NCBI RefSeq assembly: GCF_017916475.1
Contig: NZ_JAFMTB010000001.1
Location: 1,054,001 to 1,118,000, forward strand
Source: Patulibacter sp. SYSU D01012
Lineage (GTDB): Bacteria > Actinomycetota > Thermoleophilia > Solirubrobacterales > Solirubrobacteraceae
Length of the DNA stretch: 64,000 nt
Reading direction: 5' to 3'
This document shows, one piece after another, positions 1 to 9,100 of this stretch. The position numbers and the translations under genes are program-made. The notes beneath the pieces were generated by a model, which had not been told where the DNA came from, did no database searches, and saw only the letters and a list, made by a program, of their open reading frames with translations. Within the stretch, counting starts at the first letter, position 1; each line of letters starts with the position of its first letter.

Positions 1-924
1 CGGGAGACCGGGCTGCTGCCCACCCTCCGCCGCACCTGGAGCGAGTTCCAGGAGGACCGCCTGACCGACCAGGCCGCGGCGCTGACGTACTACGGCGTCC
101 TGTCGCTGTTCCCCGCCCTGATCGCGCTCGTCTCGCTTGTCGGCCTCTTCGCCGACCCCGCGAAGACCACTCAGGCGATCCAGGACGTCGTCGCGCAGCT
201 CGGGCCGTCCTCCGCGGCCGACACGTTCGCCGAGCCCATCCGGTCGATCACGTCGCAGCGCGGCACCTCGGGCGTGATGCTCGTCGTCGGCATCGTCTCG
301 GCGCTCTGGTCGGCGTCGGGCTACATCGGCGCGTTCATGCGCGTGTCGAACGTGATCTACGAGGTCGACGAGGGCCGGCCGATCTGGAAGCTGCGCCCGC
401 TGCAGATGCTCGTCACGCTCGTGATGCTGCTGCTCGTGGTGGTCGGCGCGCTCGCCGTCGTCGTCTCCGGCCCGCTCGCCGACGCGGTCGGCAGCGCGCT
501 CGGCCTGTCCGACACGTTCGTGAGCGTCTTCAAGATCGCGAAGTGGCCGATCCTGCTCGTGATCGTGATGCTCATCGTCTCGGTCCTCTACTGGGCGTCG
601 CCGAACGCCAAGCTCCCCGGCTTCAGGTTCGTCACGCCCGGCTCGGCGCTCGCGGTGGTCGTCTGGGTCGTCGGCTCGCTGATCTTCGCCTTCTACGTCG
701 CCAACTTCGGCTCGTACGACAAGACGTACGGCACCCTCGGCGGCGTGGTGGTCTTCCTGGTCTGGCTGTGGCTGACGAACGTCGCGATCCTCCTGGGCCA
801 CCAGCTCAACGCCGAGCGCGAGCGCACGACGCAGATCGAGGAGGGCGTGCCCGGCGCCGAGCGCGAGCTGCAGATCCCCGAGCGCGACGCCCCGGACCGC
901 GACAAGCGCCCGAAGTCGGCATAG
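1..924 (+). CDS. YihY/BrkB family membrane protein, 5' truncated by the window edge
   Basis: The frame is open from the first base, so the N-terminus lies outside the window and about 307 residues remain. The visible start reads as the cytoplasmic lead and first membrane segment typical of the family, with TDQAAALTYYGVLSLFPAL near residue 22. At least five further hydrophobic segments follow, including VVFLVWLWLTNVAILLGHQLNAE near the end, a hallmark of the family. The tail is a charged cytoplasmic segment of about 45 residues. Once annotated as ribonuclease BN, the family is now regarded as inner-membrane proteins of unclear transport function. I cannot name a substrate. An internal ATG at 274 is not the start, because the family signature lies upstream of it. 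Confidence 0.9.
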   Translation, partial: RETGLLPTLRRTWSEFQEDRLTDQAAALTYYGVLSLFPALIALVSLVGLFADPAKTTQAIQDVVAQLGPSSAADTFAEPIRSITSQRGTSGVMLVVGIVSALWSASGYIGAFMRVSNVIYEVDEGRPIWKLRPLQMLVTLVMLLLVVVGALAVVVSGPLADAVGSALGLSDTFVSVFKIAKWPILLVIVMLIVSVLYWASPNAKLPGFRFVTPGSALAVVVWVVGSLIFAFYVANFGSYDKTYGTLGGVVVFLVWLWLTNVAILLGHQLNAERERTTQIEEGVPGAERELQIPERDAPDRDKRPKSA

Positions 925-954
925 ACGGCGGCGCTGCGGGTACCCGGGCCGGCG

Positions 955-1431
955 ATGAAGACGATCGACGAGACGCCGACGCGCCCGGCGAACTACGCGC
1001 TCATCTCGGGCGTGTACGCCGCGGCCCTGTCCGGCGTGGCGGCGGCGGCCCGGCGCCGCGGCAGCGTGCCGCGCGGGGCCGACCTGCTGCCGCTCGGGCT
1101 GGCGACCTTCACCTTCACCCGCGTGCTGACCGAGCAGAAGGTCGAGGCGTGGCTGCGGCGGCCGTTCGTGCACGAGCCCGAGCAGGGGCGGCGGCGGCCC
1201 CGGGGGCGGGGCATGCGCTACGCGATCGGCGAGCTGCTCTCCTGCACGCGGTGCACCGGCTCGTGGGTCGGTCTGGGGCTGGTCGGCCTGCACGCGGCGT
1301 CCCCCGCGGCCGCGCGCGTCACCGCGTCGGTCGGCACGATCGGCGCGGTCAACGACACCAGCCTGGCGGCGTTCTCGTGGCTGAGCTCGCGCGCGAACAC
1401 CGCGATCGCCGCCGCCGAGGACGCGGCCTGA
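955..1431 (+). CDS. DUF1360 family protein
   Basis: A 158-residue protein starting at ATG 955, 30 bases after the BrkB stop. The motif SCTRCTGSWVGLGLVGL (about residues 96-112), with its CxxC pair followed by a membrane-like segment, is the signature of DUF1360 proteins. An N-terminal hydrophobic stretch and the segment PLGLATFTFTRVLTEQKVE also match the family layout. Its function is unknown; relatives occur in spore-forming Bacillus and in many actinobacteria. The sequence GGGTACCC lies just before the start, but I see no clear -10 box. It may be co-transcribed with the upstream gene. Confidence 0.8.
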   Translation: MKTIDETPTRPANYALISGVYAAALSGVAAAARRRGSVPRGADLLPLGLATFTFTRVLTEQKVEAWLRRPFVHEPEQGRRRPRGRGMRYAIGELLSCTRCTGSWVGLGLVGLHAASPAAARVTASVGTIGAVNDTSLAAFSWLSSRANTAIAAAEDAA

Positions 1432-1507
1432 GCCCGGGCCCGCGAGGCCTCGTCGGGTAGCGTGGCGGGGCCTGTGCGGGCCGACCGCGCCCCGCAGCCC
1501 ACCGCCG

Positions 1508-2689
1508 ATGCCCCGCCGCCCACGCCCCATCGCGCCCGCCGCCGTCGAGGTGCGCCGCGTGCGCTCCCTCGCGGACCTGCGCCGCTTCATCGACCTGCCG
1601 TACCGGCTGCACGCCGGCACGCCGTGGATCCCGCCGCTGCGCCTGGAGCGCTGGGTGTTCCTGACGCAGGCGCTCAACGCGTTCTTCACCCACGGGCGCG
1701 GCGCGTACTTCCTCGCGCTGCGCGACGGCCGGGTCGTCGGGCGCATCACGGCGCAGGTGGACGACGCGTTCAACGCCTTCCACGGCAGCCGCTGGGGGAT
1801 GTTCGGCTTCTTCGAGCTCGAGGACGACCAGGAGGTCGCCGACGCGCTGCTGGGCACGGCCGAGGCGTGGCTGCGGGCCCGCGGCTGCGACCGCATGGTC
1901 GGCCCGATGGACTTCTCGATGAACGACGAGAGCGGCGTGCTCGTCGAGGGCTTCGAGCACGAGCCGCTGATCCGGCAGCCGTGGCAGCCGCCGTACTACG
2001 CGGAGCGGCTCGAGGCGGCGGGGATGGCGAAGGCCGTCGACCTGCTCTCGTGGTGGCTCGACGTCGCGGACCGGTCGAAGGTGCGTCCGGCGCTCTTCCG
2101 CATGGCGCGCCGCGCCCGCGAGTCCGGGGGCATCACGATCCGCGAGATGTCGCGCCGGCACCTGCGCCGCGAGCTCGACGCCTTCGCCGAGGTCTACAAC
2201 GCCGCGTGGTCGCAGAACTGGGGGTTCGTGCCGTACGGCAAGGCCGACCTGGACGCGTACGCGCTCGAGCTGCGACTCGTCCGCAGCCCCGGCTTCTTCA
2301 TGGTCGCGGAGAAGGACGGCGAGACGGTCGGCATGGCGATCACCGTCATGGACATCAACCAGGTCCTCAAGCGGATGAAGGGCCGGCTGCTGCCGCTGGG
2401 CTGGTGGTGGTTCCTGCGCCGACACCAGATCACGGACCAGCTGCGCGTCGGCTTCCTCGGCGTGAAGCCCGAGCACATGACGGCCGGCGTCGGCGCCGCG
2501 CTGTACGAGGCGCACTACGACACCGCCGAGCGCTCCCCGCTGAGCCACGGCGAGGCCGGCTGGATCCTCGAGGGCAACAAGGCGATGAACAAGAGCCTGC
2601 AGGCGATGAACGGCCACGTGATCAAGCGCTGGCGGGTGTTCGAGCGGCGCTTCGACGGCGTGACCGACGGCGGCGGCCCGGACGCCTGA
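1508..2689 (+). CDS. GNAT-like acetyltransferase family protein
   Basis: A 393-residue protein beginning at ATG 1508. It opens with VEVRRVRSLADLRRFIDLPYRLH and contains an early segment (about residues 75-125) reading ALRDGRVVGRITAQVDDAFN, the beta-strand pattern of a GNAT fold. A second GNAT-like half (about 250-370) includes FFMVAEKDGETVGMAITVMDINQVLK. Proteins of this length and pattern are usually listed as GNAT-like N-acetyltransferases without a known substrate. A TAGCGT box at 1458-1463 could promote transcription with a leader of about 40 bases. The next gene starts 12 bases after the stop, so the two are probably in one operon. Confidence 0.7.
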   Translation: MPRRPRPIAPAAVEVRRVRSLADLRRFIDLPYRLHAGTPWIPPLRLERWVFLTQALNAFFTHGRGAYFLALRDGRVVGRITAQVDDAFNAFHGSRWGMFGFFELEDDQEVADALLGTAEAWLRARGCDRMVGPMDFSMNDESGVLVEGFEHEPLIRQPWQPPYYAERLEAAGMAKAVDLLSWWLDVADRSKVRPALFRMARRARESGGITIREMSRRHLRRELDAFAEVYNAAWSQNWGFVPYGKADLDAYALELRLVRSPGFFMVAEKDGETVGMAITVMDINQVLKRMKGRLLPLGWWWFLRRHQITDQLRVGFLGVKPEHMTAGVGAALYEAHYDTAERSPLSHGEAGWILEGNKAMNKSLQAMNGHVIKRWRVFERRFDGVTDGGGPDA

Positions 2690-2701
2690 GGCCCGCGCGC
2701 C

Positions 2702-3751
2702 GTGTCGGCAGGAGCGGACCCCGGCGGGGAGGCGGCCCCGCTCGTCGTCGAGGACGCGGCCCCGGGCGTCGTGCGGATCGCGCTGCCGGTGCCGGGGCTG
2801 CCCGACGGGGTCAACGTGCACCTCGTCCGCGGGGACGGGCCGACGACGCTCGTCGACGCGGGCATGCCGTTGCCCGGGGCGCTCGAGGCGCTCCGGGCCG
2901 GACTGGCCGCCGCGGGCGCGGCGCTCGACGACGTCCAGCGCGTCGTCCTGACCCACCACCACGCCGACCACATCGGCCTGGCGGCGGCGATCGCGGCGCG
3001 CACGGGCGCCGAGCTCGTGGCCCTGGCGCCCGTCGCCGCGGTCCTGCGCGACCCGGGCACGGCGTTCGGCCGCGAGGTGGCCTGGGCCGGCGGGCACGTG
3101 GCCCGGCACGGCGCGCCCGACGAGGTCCTGGAGCGCACGCGGGCGTCGCTGCCGGTGCTCGCCGCGCTGCCGGCGGCGTCCGCCGTGACCGAGATCGCCG
3201 ACGGCGACGTCGTGGCCGCCGGTGGCCTGCGGCTGACGGCCCGCCACCGCCCCGGACACAGCCCCACCGACACGCTGCTGACGGACGCCGCCGCGGGCGT
3301 GGCGTTCGTCGGCGACCACCTGTTCCGCGCCGCGCCGCTGACCCCGGTCCTCGGGTCGATGCTCGCCCCGGGCGCGCGGCCGGCCCGCGCGTACCTCGAC
3401 GCGCTCGACGCGACGCTGCACGACGGCGTGCCGCTGCTGCTGCCGGGGCACGGCCCGCCGATCGCCGATCCCGCGGCGCTCGTCGCCGACCGGCTCGGCG
3501 CCTACCGGCGGCGCACGGAGCGCGCGCTCGCCGCGCTGACCGACGCGCCGGCGTCGACCTGGCAGGTCGGCCTCGGGGCGTGGCGCGGCGCGCCGGGGCG
3601 TGCGCTGGCGCTGACCCGTCTGGCGGCCCTGCTGGCGTCCCTCGAGCTGCTCGAGGACGAGGGGCGCGCGGTCCGCTCCGGGACGGACGACGCCGTGCTC
3701 TGGGCCCGCGGCCCCCGGGCCGACGCGCCGCTGGGCGACGCCGGGGCATGA
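2702..3751 (+). CDS. MBL-fold metallo-hydrolase
   Basis: A 349-residue protein from GTG 2702, 12 bases after the acetyltransferase stop. It has the metallo-beta-lactamase metal-binding motif THHHADHIG (about residues 83-91), the strand TTLVDAGMP before it, and later ligands in RHRPGHSPTDT and LLLPGHGPPI. The C-terminal part (about 255-330) is helical, in the place of the winged-helix-like tail (BLACT_WH) of LACTB2-type hydrolases. It should be a zinc-dependent hydrolase acting on a thioester, lactone or similar small molecule, with unknown substrate. Its stop overlaps the next start by four bases (ATGA), so the genes are translationally coupled. Confidence 0.85.
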   Translation: MSAGADPGGEAAPLVVEDAAPGVVRIALPVPGLPDGVNVHLVRGDGPTTLVDAGMPLPGALEALRAGLAAAGAALDDVQRVVLTHHHADHIGLAAAIAARTGAELVALAPVAAVLRDPGTAFGREVAWAGGHVARHGAPDEVLERTRASLPVLAALPAASAVTEIADGDVVAAGGLRLTARHRPGHSPTDTLLTDAAAGVAFVGDHLFRAAPLTPVLGSMLAPGARPARAYLDALDATLHDGVPLLLPGHGPPIADPAALVADRLGAYRRRTERALAALTDAPASTWQVGLGAWRGAPGRALALTRLAALLASLELLEDEGRAVRSGTDDAVLWARGPRADAPLGDAGA

Positions 3752-4338
3752 GCGACGCGGGCTGGGTCCTCGCCTACGGCAGCCTCGTCGACCCGGCGGA
3801 CCCGCTCGTGCGCCGGCTCGCCGCCGTGGGGCGGGCCGTGCCGGTGCTCGTGCCGGGCCTGCGCCGGACGTGGGCGGCGGGGATGGAGAACCGCGCGCCC
3901 GAGAACGACGACAAGCACTACGTCGACCCGGCCGGCACCCGGCCCGACGTCTGCGTGGCCACGCTCTCCGCGGACGAGGTGGACGAGGTCGGCCCGCCGC
4001 TGAACGCGCTGGCGCTGCCGGTGGACGCGGACGGCCTGGCGCGCACCGACCGCCGCGAGCGCCGCTACGTCCGCGTCGACGTCGCGGACCGCTGCACGCC
4101 GGCGCTGGGCGGGGCCGCGTGGATCTACACGGCCACCCCGCGCGCCCGCGAGGCCGCCGCGGCCGCCGCGGCCCGGGGGCGCGCCGTCGTCCGCCGCGGC
4201 TACGCGGCCCGCGTCGAGGCGGCGTTCCGGGCCCGCGGCGAGGCGGCGTGGGCGGCCTACGTCGCGTCGACGGACCCGCCGCCGCATCCGCTCGCGGACC
4301 TGGCGCTGCGCTACGCCGGGGTCGCCCCGGGCGAGTGA
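3748..4338 (+). CDS. Gamma-glutamylcyclotransferase-like protein
   Basis: A 196-residue protein from ATG 3748, which overlaps the stop of the MBL-fold gene. The N-terminus WVLAYGSLVDP matches the YGSL motif at the head of the gamma-glutamylcyclotransferase (AIG2-like) fold. A central acidic stretch and the helix-rich alanine tail fit a small cytoplasmic cyclotransferase-like enzyme. The specific reaction cannot be told from sequence: family members act on gamma-glutamyl amino acids or have unassigned roles. Its 3' end overlaps the convergent SDR gene by 28 bases on the opposite strand. Confidence 0.7.
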   Translation: MSDAGWVLAYGSLVDPADPLVRRLAAVGRAVPVLVPGLRRTWAAGMENRAPENDDKHYVDPAGTRPDVCVATLSADEVDEVGPPLNALALPVDADGLARTDRRERRYVRVDVADRCTPALGGAAWIYTATPRAREAAAAAAARGRAVVRRGYAARVEAAFRARGEAAWAAYVASTDPPPHPLADLALRYAGVAPGE

Positions 4339-5177
4339 CGCCCGCCCGCCGAGAACGTCGCGACGGCCTCGTCGAACGCGGCCGCGACGCGGGGGTCGGC
4401 GAGCTGCCGGTGCCGCTGGGGCTTCGGGGTCATCCGGTCGTAGAAGGCCCCGTGCACCGCGGCCGCGTCCGGCGCGGTCGCCAGGTGGACGAGCGGTCGG
4501 GCGCCGTCGTCCGCCGACACGCCGATCGCCCGTCCGAGCCGGGTGTGCAGCAGCCGCCGCAGCGCCGGGCGGTCGCGGAACGCCTCGCTGGTCGTGAACC
4601 CGGGGTGGAAGGCCGCGACCGCGACGGTCTCGGGGCGGGTCCGCGCGGCCAGCCGGGTGGCGAGCAGGAGCGTGCCGAGCTTCGCCCGCGCGTACGCCGC
4701 CATCATCCCGTAGCGGCGCGTGCGCCCCTCCAGGTCCTCGGGGTCGAGCGCGGCCCGGGCGTGCGCGTTGCTGGCCGTGAACACCACGCGGGCGGCGTCC
4801 GTCGCCTCCAGCGTGGGCAGGAGCAGCGCGGTGAGGAGCGCCGGGGCGAGCACGTTGACCTGCCAGGTGCGCTCGTGGCCGTCGGCGGTCAGCGCCCGGT
4901 CGGCGAAGAGCGCCCCGGCGTTGTTGGCGAGCACGTCGACGCGCGGCAGGTCGTCCCGCAGGCGCGCCGCGAGCTCCCGGACGCTGGCGGCCGACGCGAA
5001 GTCCGCCAGGTACGGCGTGCCCCCGACCTCGTCCGCGACCGCACGCGTCCGCTCCGGCGACCGTCCGACGACCGCGACGGCGTAGCCGCGCGCCGCGAGC
5101 TGCCGCGCGGCCGCCGCGCCGATCCCCGAGCTGGCCCCCGTGACGACCGCCACCTTCGGCTGCTGATCGCGCCGCAC
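4311..5177 (-). CDS. Short-chain dehydrogenase/reductase (SDR)
   Basis: A 288-residue classical-type SDR starting at GTG 5177. The NAD(P)-binding motif TGASSGIG is near residues 14-21, followed by the structural NNAG motif, an active-site serine in VVFTASN, and the catalytic YARAK pair (Tyr-x-x-x-Lys). Together they show a Rossmann-fold oxidoreductase. The overall pattern resembles retinol-dehydrogenase-like and protochlorophyllide-reductase-like SDRs. The ribosome binding site is a purine-rich GGGGGA close to the start. It is divergent from a TetR gene, and the nested palindrome between them probably controls it, which suggests induction by a lipophilic or toxic small molecule. Confidence 0.85.
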   Translation of the reverse strand: MRRDQQPKVAVVTGASSGIGAAAARQLAARGYAVAVVGRSPERTRAVADEVGGTPYLADFASAASVRELAARLRDDLPRVDVLANNAGALFADRALTADGHERTWQVNVLAPALLTALLLPTLEATDAARVVFTASNAHARAALDPEDLEGRTRRYGMMAAYARAKLGTLLLATRLAARTRPETVAVAAFHPGFTTSEAFRDRPALRRLLHTRLGRAIGVSADDGARPLVHLATAPDAAAVHGAFYDRMTPKPQRHRQLADPRVAAAFDEAVATFSAGGRHSPGATPA

Positions 5178-5187
5178 CGTTCCCCCT

Positions 5188-5242
5188 AAGTCGATGACCT
5201 ATCCGCTTCGGACGCTACCAGAAGCGGATGGTGCATCGACTT
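5188..5242. promoter_or_regulatory. Nested palindrome, likely TetR operator of the SDR/TetR pair
   Basis: Two perfect 9-bp inverted repeats share one centre at 5215. The outer arms are AAGTCGATG (5188-5196) and CATCGACTT (5234-5242). The inner arms are ATCCGCTTC (5201-5209) and GAAGCGGAT (5221-5229). The element fills the space between the divergent SDR and TetR genes, the usual position for a TetR autoregulatory operator. Confidence 0.8.
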
Positions 5243-5247
5243 GCCTC

Positions 5248-5253
5248 TATGCT
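5248..5253 (+). promoter_or_regulatory. -10 box TATGCT for the TetR gene, probably leaderless
   Basis: TATGCT lies six bases before GTG 5260. The spacing places the transcription start at or next to the start codon and argues against the longer reading frame from 5194, which would run through the operator. Confidence 0.6.
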
Positions 5254-5259
5254 GCGGGC

Positions 5260-5808
5260 GTGACCTCGGGCCAGCGACGCGACGCGCGGCAGAACCGCGC
5301 CCGGATCCTCGACGTCGCGCGTCGCCGCTTCGACGCGGGGGACGAGGAGCTGCCGCTCAACGTGATCGCCGCCGAGGCCGGCGTCGGCGTCGGGACGGTG
5401 TACCGCAACTTCCCGTCCCGCCTGGCGCTGCTGGCGGCGCTGGCCGCCCCGCACCTCGACGCGCTGCGCGGGGCGATCGAGCGGCTCGCGGACGGGTTTC
5501 GGCCCGGGGCGCTGGAGGAGGCGTTCCGCGTGGCGGTCGCGACGTTCGGGGCCCACCGCGAGCTGCTGGAGGTCGTCGGCGACGGCGGCCCCGCCGACGG
5601 GGCGGCGGGCGACGTCGCGCCGCTGCTCGCGCTCCTCGAGACGCTGCGGGCGGCGGCCGTCGCCGCCGGCGAGCTCCGCCCCGAGGTGACCGCGGAGGCG
5701 CTCCGGCACCTCGTCTGCGCGGTCGACTACGCCGCCCGCCGCTCGTCCGACCCCGACGCCGCCCGCCGCCTGCACGCCGAGATCGCGGTGCGCGGCATCC
5801 GGCCCTAG
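5260..5808 (+). CDS. TetR family transcriptional regulator
   Basis: A 182-residue regulator starting at GTG 5260. The N-terminal helix-turn-helix is clear: NRARILDVARRRF, then NVIAAEAGVGVGTVYRNFPSRLALL. The C-terminal ligand domain is variable and gives no effector. The frame is open from 5194, but that ATG sits inside the palindromic operator, while GTG 5260 follows a -10 box by six bases and gives a normal TetR N-terminus. It is divergent from the SDR gene and most likely represses both. No ribosome binding site is evident, in keeping with a leaderless transcript. Confidence 0.85.
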   Translation: MTSGQRRDARQNRARILDVARRRFDAGDEELPLNVIAAEAGVGVGTVYRNFPSRLALLAALAAPHLDALRGAIERLADGFRPGALEEAFRVAVATFGAHRELLEVVGDGGPADGAAGDVAPLLALLETLRAAAVAAGELRPEVTAEALRHLVCAVDYAARRSSDPDAARRLHAEIAVRGIRP

Positions 5809-5923
5809 GGGCTCGGCCGGGGCGCCCGGACCCGGTCGGGCCGGGCGAGGCCTCCGGGTCGGCCCGCCGCGCCCGGGGACCGCCGGGCGTCGGGAGGGCG
5901 CCGAGCGACCGGCGCCCCGCGGG

Positions 5924-6199
5924 TCAGCGTCCGCCGCGTCGCGGCGGACGCCCGGCGGCGCCCAGCCGCGGGCGCACCACGGCGTTGTAGGCGGTGACGA
6001 CGGCGGCCACGACCGCGCCGACGATCGCCGCCTGCACCCACGAGTCCGTCGCGATCAGCCGCCAGGCGCCGCCGACGAGCAGGAAGGCGATCAGGGCCTC
6101 GAACAGCAGCCCGCCCGGGCCGGACGGCGGCGGGCCGCCGTCGGGGCCCGGCGCGAACGTCTCGCGAACCTCGGCCTGGATGCGCTCGCGCCGGCTCAT
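5924..6199 (-). CDS. Small membrane protein downstream of cobN
   Basis: A 91-residue protein whose ATG (6199) overlaps the cobN stop in an ATGA junction, so it is coupled to cobN translation. The N-terminus is charged and proline/glycine-rich (SRRERIQAEVRETFAPGP). Two hydrophobic helices follow: LLFEALIAFLLVGGAWRLIA and WVQAAIVGAVVAAVVTAYNAV, then a basic tail. I do not recognise a family. Because it shares the cobN message and riboswitch, it could be a cobalt- or corrinoid-related membrane component, but nothing in the sequence proves that. The 115 bases between its stop and the convergent TetR gene hold only GC-rich hairpin-prone sequence. Confidence 0.65.
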   Translation of the reverse strand: MSRRERIQAEVRETFAPGPDGGPPPSGPGGLLFEALIAFLLVGGAWRLIATDSWVQAAIVGAVVAAVVTAYNAVVRPRLGAAGRPPRRGGR

Positions 6200-9100
6200 G
6201 CCTGTCCTGCCTCCTCGACCTCGCCCTCGACCTCGAGCAGCGTGTCCCGCAGCGCCTCGAGCCGCGCCTCGTCCGGCGCCGCCCACAGGCCGCGGTCGGC
6301 CGCCTCGAGCAGGCGCTCGGCGATCGAGCGCAGCGCCCACGGGGACGACTGCCGCAGGAAGGCCTGCACGTCGGGGTCCTCGACGTAGCGCTCCGTGACC
6401 TTCTCGTACATCCAGTCCTCGACCACGCCGGCCGTCGCGTCGTAGCCGAAGAGGTAGTCGACGGTGACGGAGAGCTCCATCGCGCCCTTGTAGCCGTGGC
6501 GGATCATCCCGGCCACCCAGCGCGGGTTGAGGACGCGGGAGCGGACGACCCGGCGGGCCTCCTCGCTCAGGGTGCGCGTCTCGACGGTGGTCGGGTCGGC
6601 GGAGTCGCCGAGCCACGCCTTCGGCTCCTGGCCCGTGATCGCGCGGACCATCGCGACCATGCCCCCGTGGTACTGGAAGTACCCGTCCGAGTCGAAGATG
6701 TCGTGCTCGCGAGTGTCGAGGTTCTTCACCGCGACCTCGATGCGGCCGAACTGCTCGCGCATCGAGGCGTGCGCCTCGGCGCCGTCCAGGCCCTTGCCGT
6801 ACGCGTAGCCGCCCCACGCCTCGTAGACCGCGGCCAGGTCGCCCTGGTCGTGCCACGAGCGGTTGTCGACGAGCTCGAGCAGGCCCGCGCCGTACGTGCC
6901 GGGCTTGCTGCCGAAGATGCGGGTGGTCGCGCGCCGGCGGGCCTGGCCGCGGGCCGACGCGCCGCCCGTCGCGTCCTGCTCCAGCAGCTCGGCGAGCAGC
7001 CGCGCCTCGTCCTCGCGCACGTGCTTGGCGACGAAGTTCTCCTCGTCGGGCTCGTCGAGCGCCGCGACGGTCGCGACCGCCTCGTCGATCAGGGCGATGA
7101 GCTGCGGGAACGCGTCGCGGAAGAAGCCCGAGATGCGGACCGTGACGTCGACGCGCGGGCGGCCCAGCTCCTCGAGCGGGATCACCCGCAGCGACGTCAC
7201 GCGGCGCGTCTCGCGGTGCCACACCGGCTCGACGCCGAGCAGCGCGAAGATCTCGGCGATGTCGTCGCCGTGGGTGCGCATGTTCGCCGTGCCCCAGACG
7301 ACGATGCCGATCTGCTCGGGCGCGCGGCCCTCCTCCTCCACGTGGCGGCGGACGAGGTCCTCGGCCAGGCGGCGGCCCGTCTCCCACGACAGCTCGGACG
7401 GCAGGGCCTTCGGATCGACCCCGTAGAAGTTGCGGCCCGTCGGCAGCACGTCCAGGCGGCCGCGGGTGGGCGAGCCGGACGGGCCGGACGGCACGTAGCG
7501 GCCGTTCAGCGCGCCGACGACGTGGTCGAGCTCCTCGGACGAGCGCCGGATGCGCGGGACGACCTCGCCGGCGGCGTAGCGCAGCACCCGCTCCGTCTCC
7601 GCGTGCCCGCGCCCCAGGACGCGCTGCGTCAGGTCGCGGACCGCGGCGGCGTCCGTCGTCCACCCGGCGTCGCCGAGGGCGTCGATCAGCGTCCGCTGGG
7701 CGGCGTCGAGGCGGTCGACGACGTCGCCGGCCGTGGCCGCGGGACCGGGGAAGCGGTCGGCGAGCGCCGCCAGGTCGGGGTCGTCCGCGGCCGGCAGGCC
7801 GTCGGCGGCCGCGGCGGGCAGGCGGATGCCGCCGGCGCGCACGAGCGCGTCCTCGTCCAGCCCGAAGGCGCGGCCGACGACGACGCGCAGCCCGGGCAGG
7901 TCGCCGGAGCCCAGGCGCATGATCGCCACGGCCAGCCCGCGCAGCTGCTCCTCCTCGGGCGCGCGGCCCAGCACGTGCAGGCCGTCGCGCACCTGCAGGT
8001 CCTTGATCGAGCACAGGTACGTGTCGATGTCGGAGACCAGGTGCTCCAGGCGGTGCTGCAGCTCGGCGGCGTCCGCCCCGGCGCCGGTGTCCTCGAAGCC
8101 CGCGACGTCCTCGTCGTGCAGGCCCAGGTCGTGGTGCAGGTCGGCGGACTGCACGACCTCCCAGATGCGCCGCGCCAGGGCGGGCAGCTTCTCGGGGTCG
8201 AGCGCCTCGATGCGCACGTACTCGTCGAGCAGGTGCTCGAGCTCCTGCAGCTCGTCGTACGTCTCCGCGCGCATCATCGGGGGGACGAGGTGGTCGACGA
8301 TCGTCGCGTGCACCCGGCGCTTGGACTGCACGCCCTCGCCGGGGTCGTTGACGACGAAGGGGTAGACGAGCGGCGTCGAGCCGAGGATCGCGTCCGGGTG
8401 GTCGTCCGCGGACAGGCCGATCGACTTGCCCGGCAGCCACTCGAGCGTGCCGTGCTTGCCCAGGTGGACCATCGCGTCGGCGCCCCACACCGCCTCGAGC
8501 CAGCGGTAGACGGCGAAGTAGTGGTGCGGCGCGGCGCGCTCGGCGTCGTGGGAGAGCGCCGCGGCGTCCTCCTCGCTCGTCGCGCGCGGCGGCTGGATCG
8601 CGAAGAAGACGCTGCCGAGCTCGAGGCCGGCGACCACCATGTCGCCCTCGAACGTGTACTGCGGCTCGATCCCCGCGCGCCCTCCGGCGACCCACCGACC
8701 GTCCACGTACCCCGGCCCGTGGTCGCGCTCGACCAGGTTCCGCAGGCCCTCGGGCAGCGAGGCGAACCACGCGGCGTAGTCGGCGCCCGGCAGCCGGTAG
8801 GGGTTGGCGGCGAGCTGGTCGTCGGTGAGCAGCTCGGGGTCGTGGCCGCCACGGCGCACGAGCGCGTGGATGAGCGCCTCGCCGGCGGCGGTCGCCTCCT
8901 CGGGCGTGATCGTCTCGGCCACGACCGCGGCCTGCAGCTCGGGCACGGGGGAGGCGTCGATCGCCTGCCCGTCCGCGCGCAAGGCGCGCAGCAGCATGAC
9001 GGCGGACGCCGGGGTGTCCAGGCCGACGGCGTTGCCGATCCGGGAGTGCTTCGTCGGCGAGCTCGACAGGACGATCGCGACGCGGCGCTCCGCCGCGGGC

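Noticed and set aside
5194-5259. Longer TetR protein from ATG 5194
   Set aside because: It would be translated from within the operator. GTG 5260 follows a -10 box and gives a normal family length.
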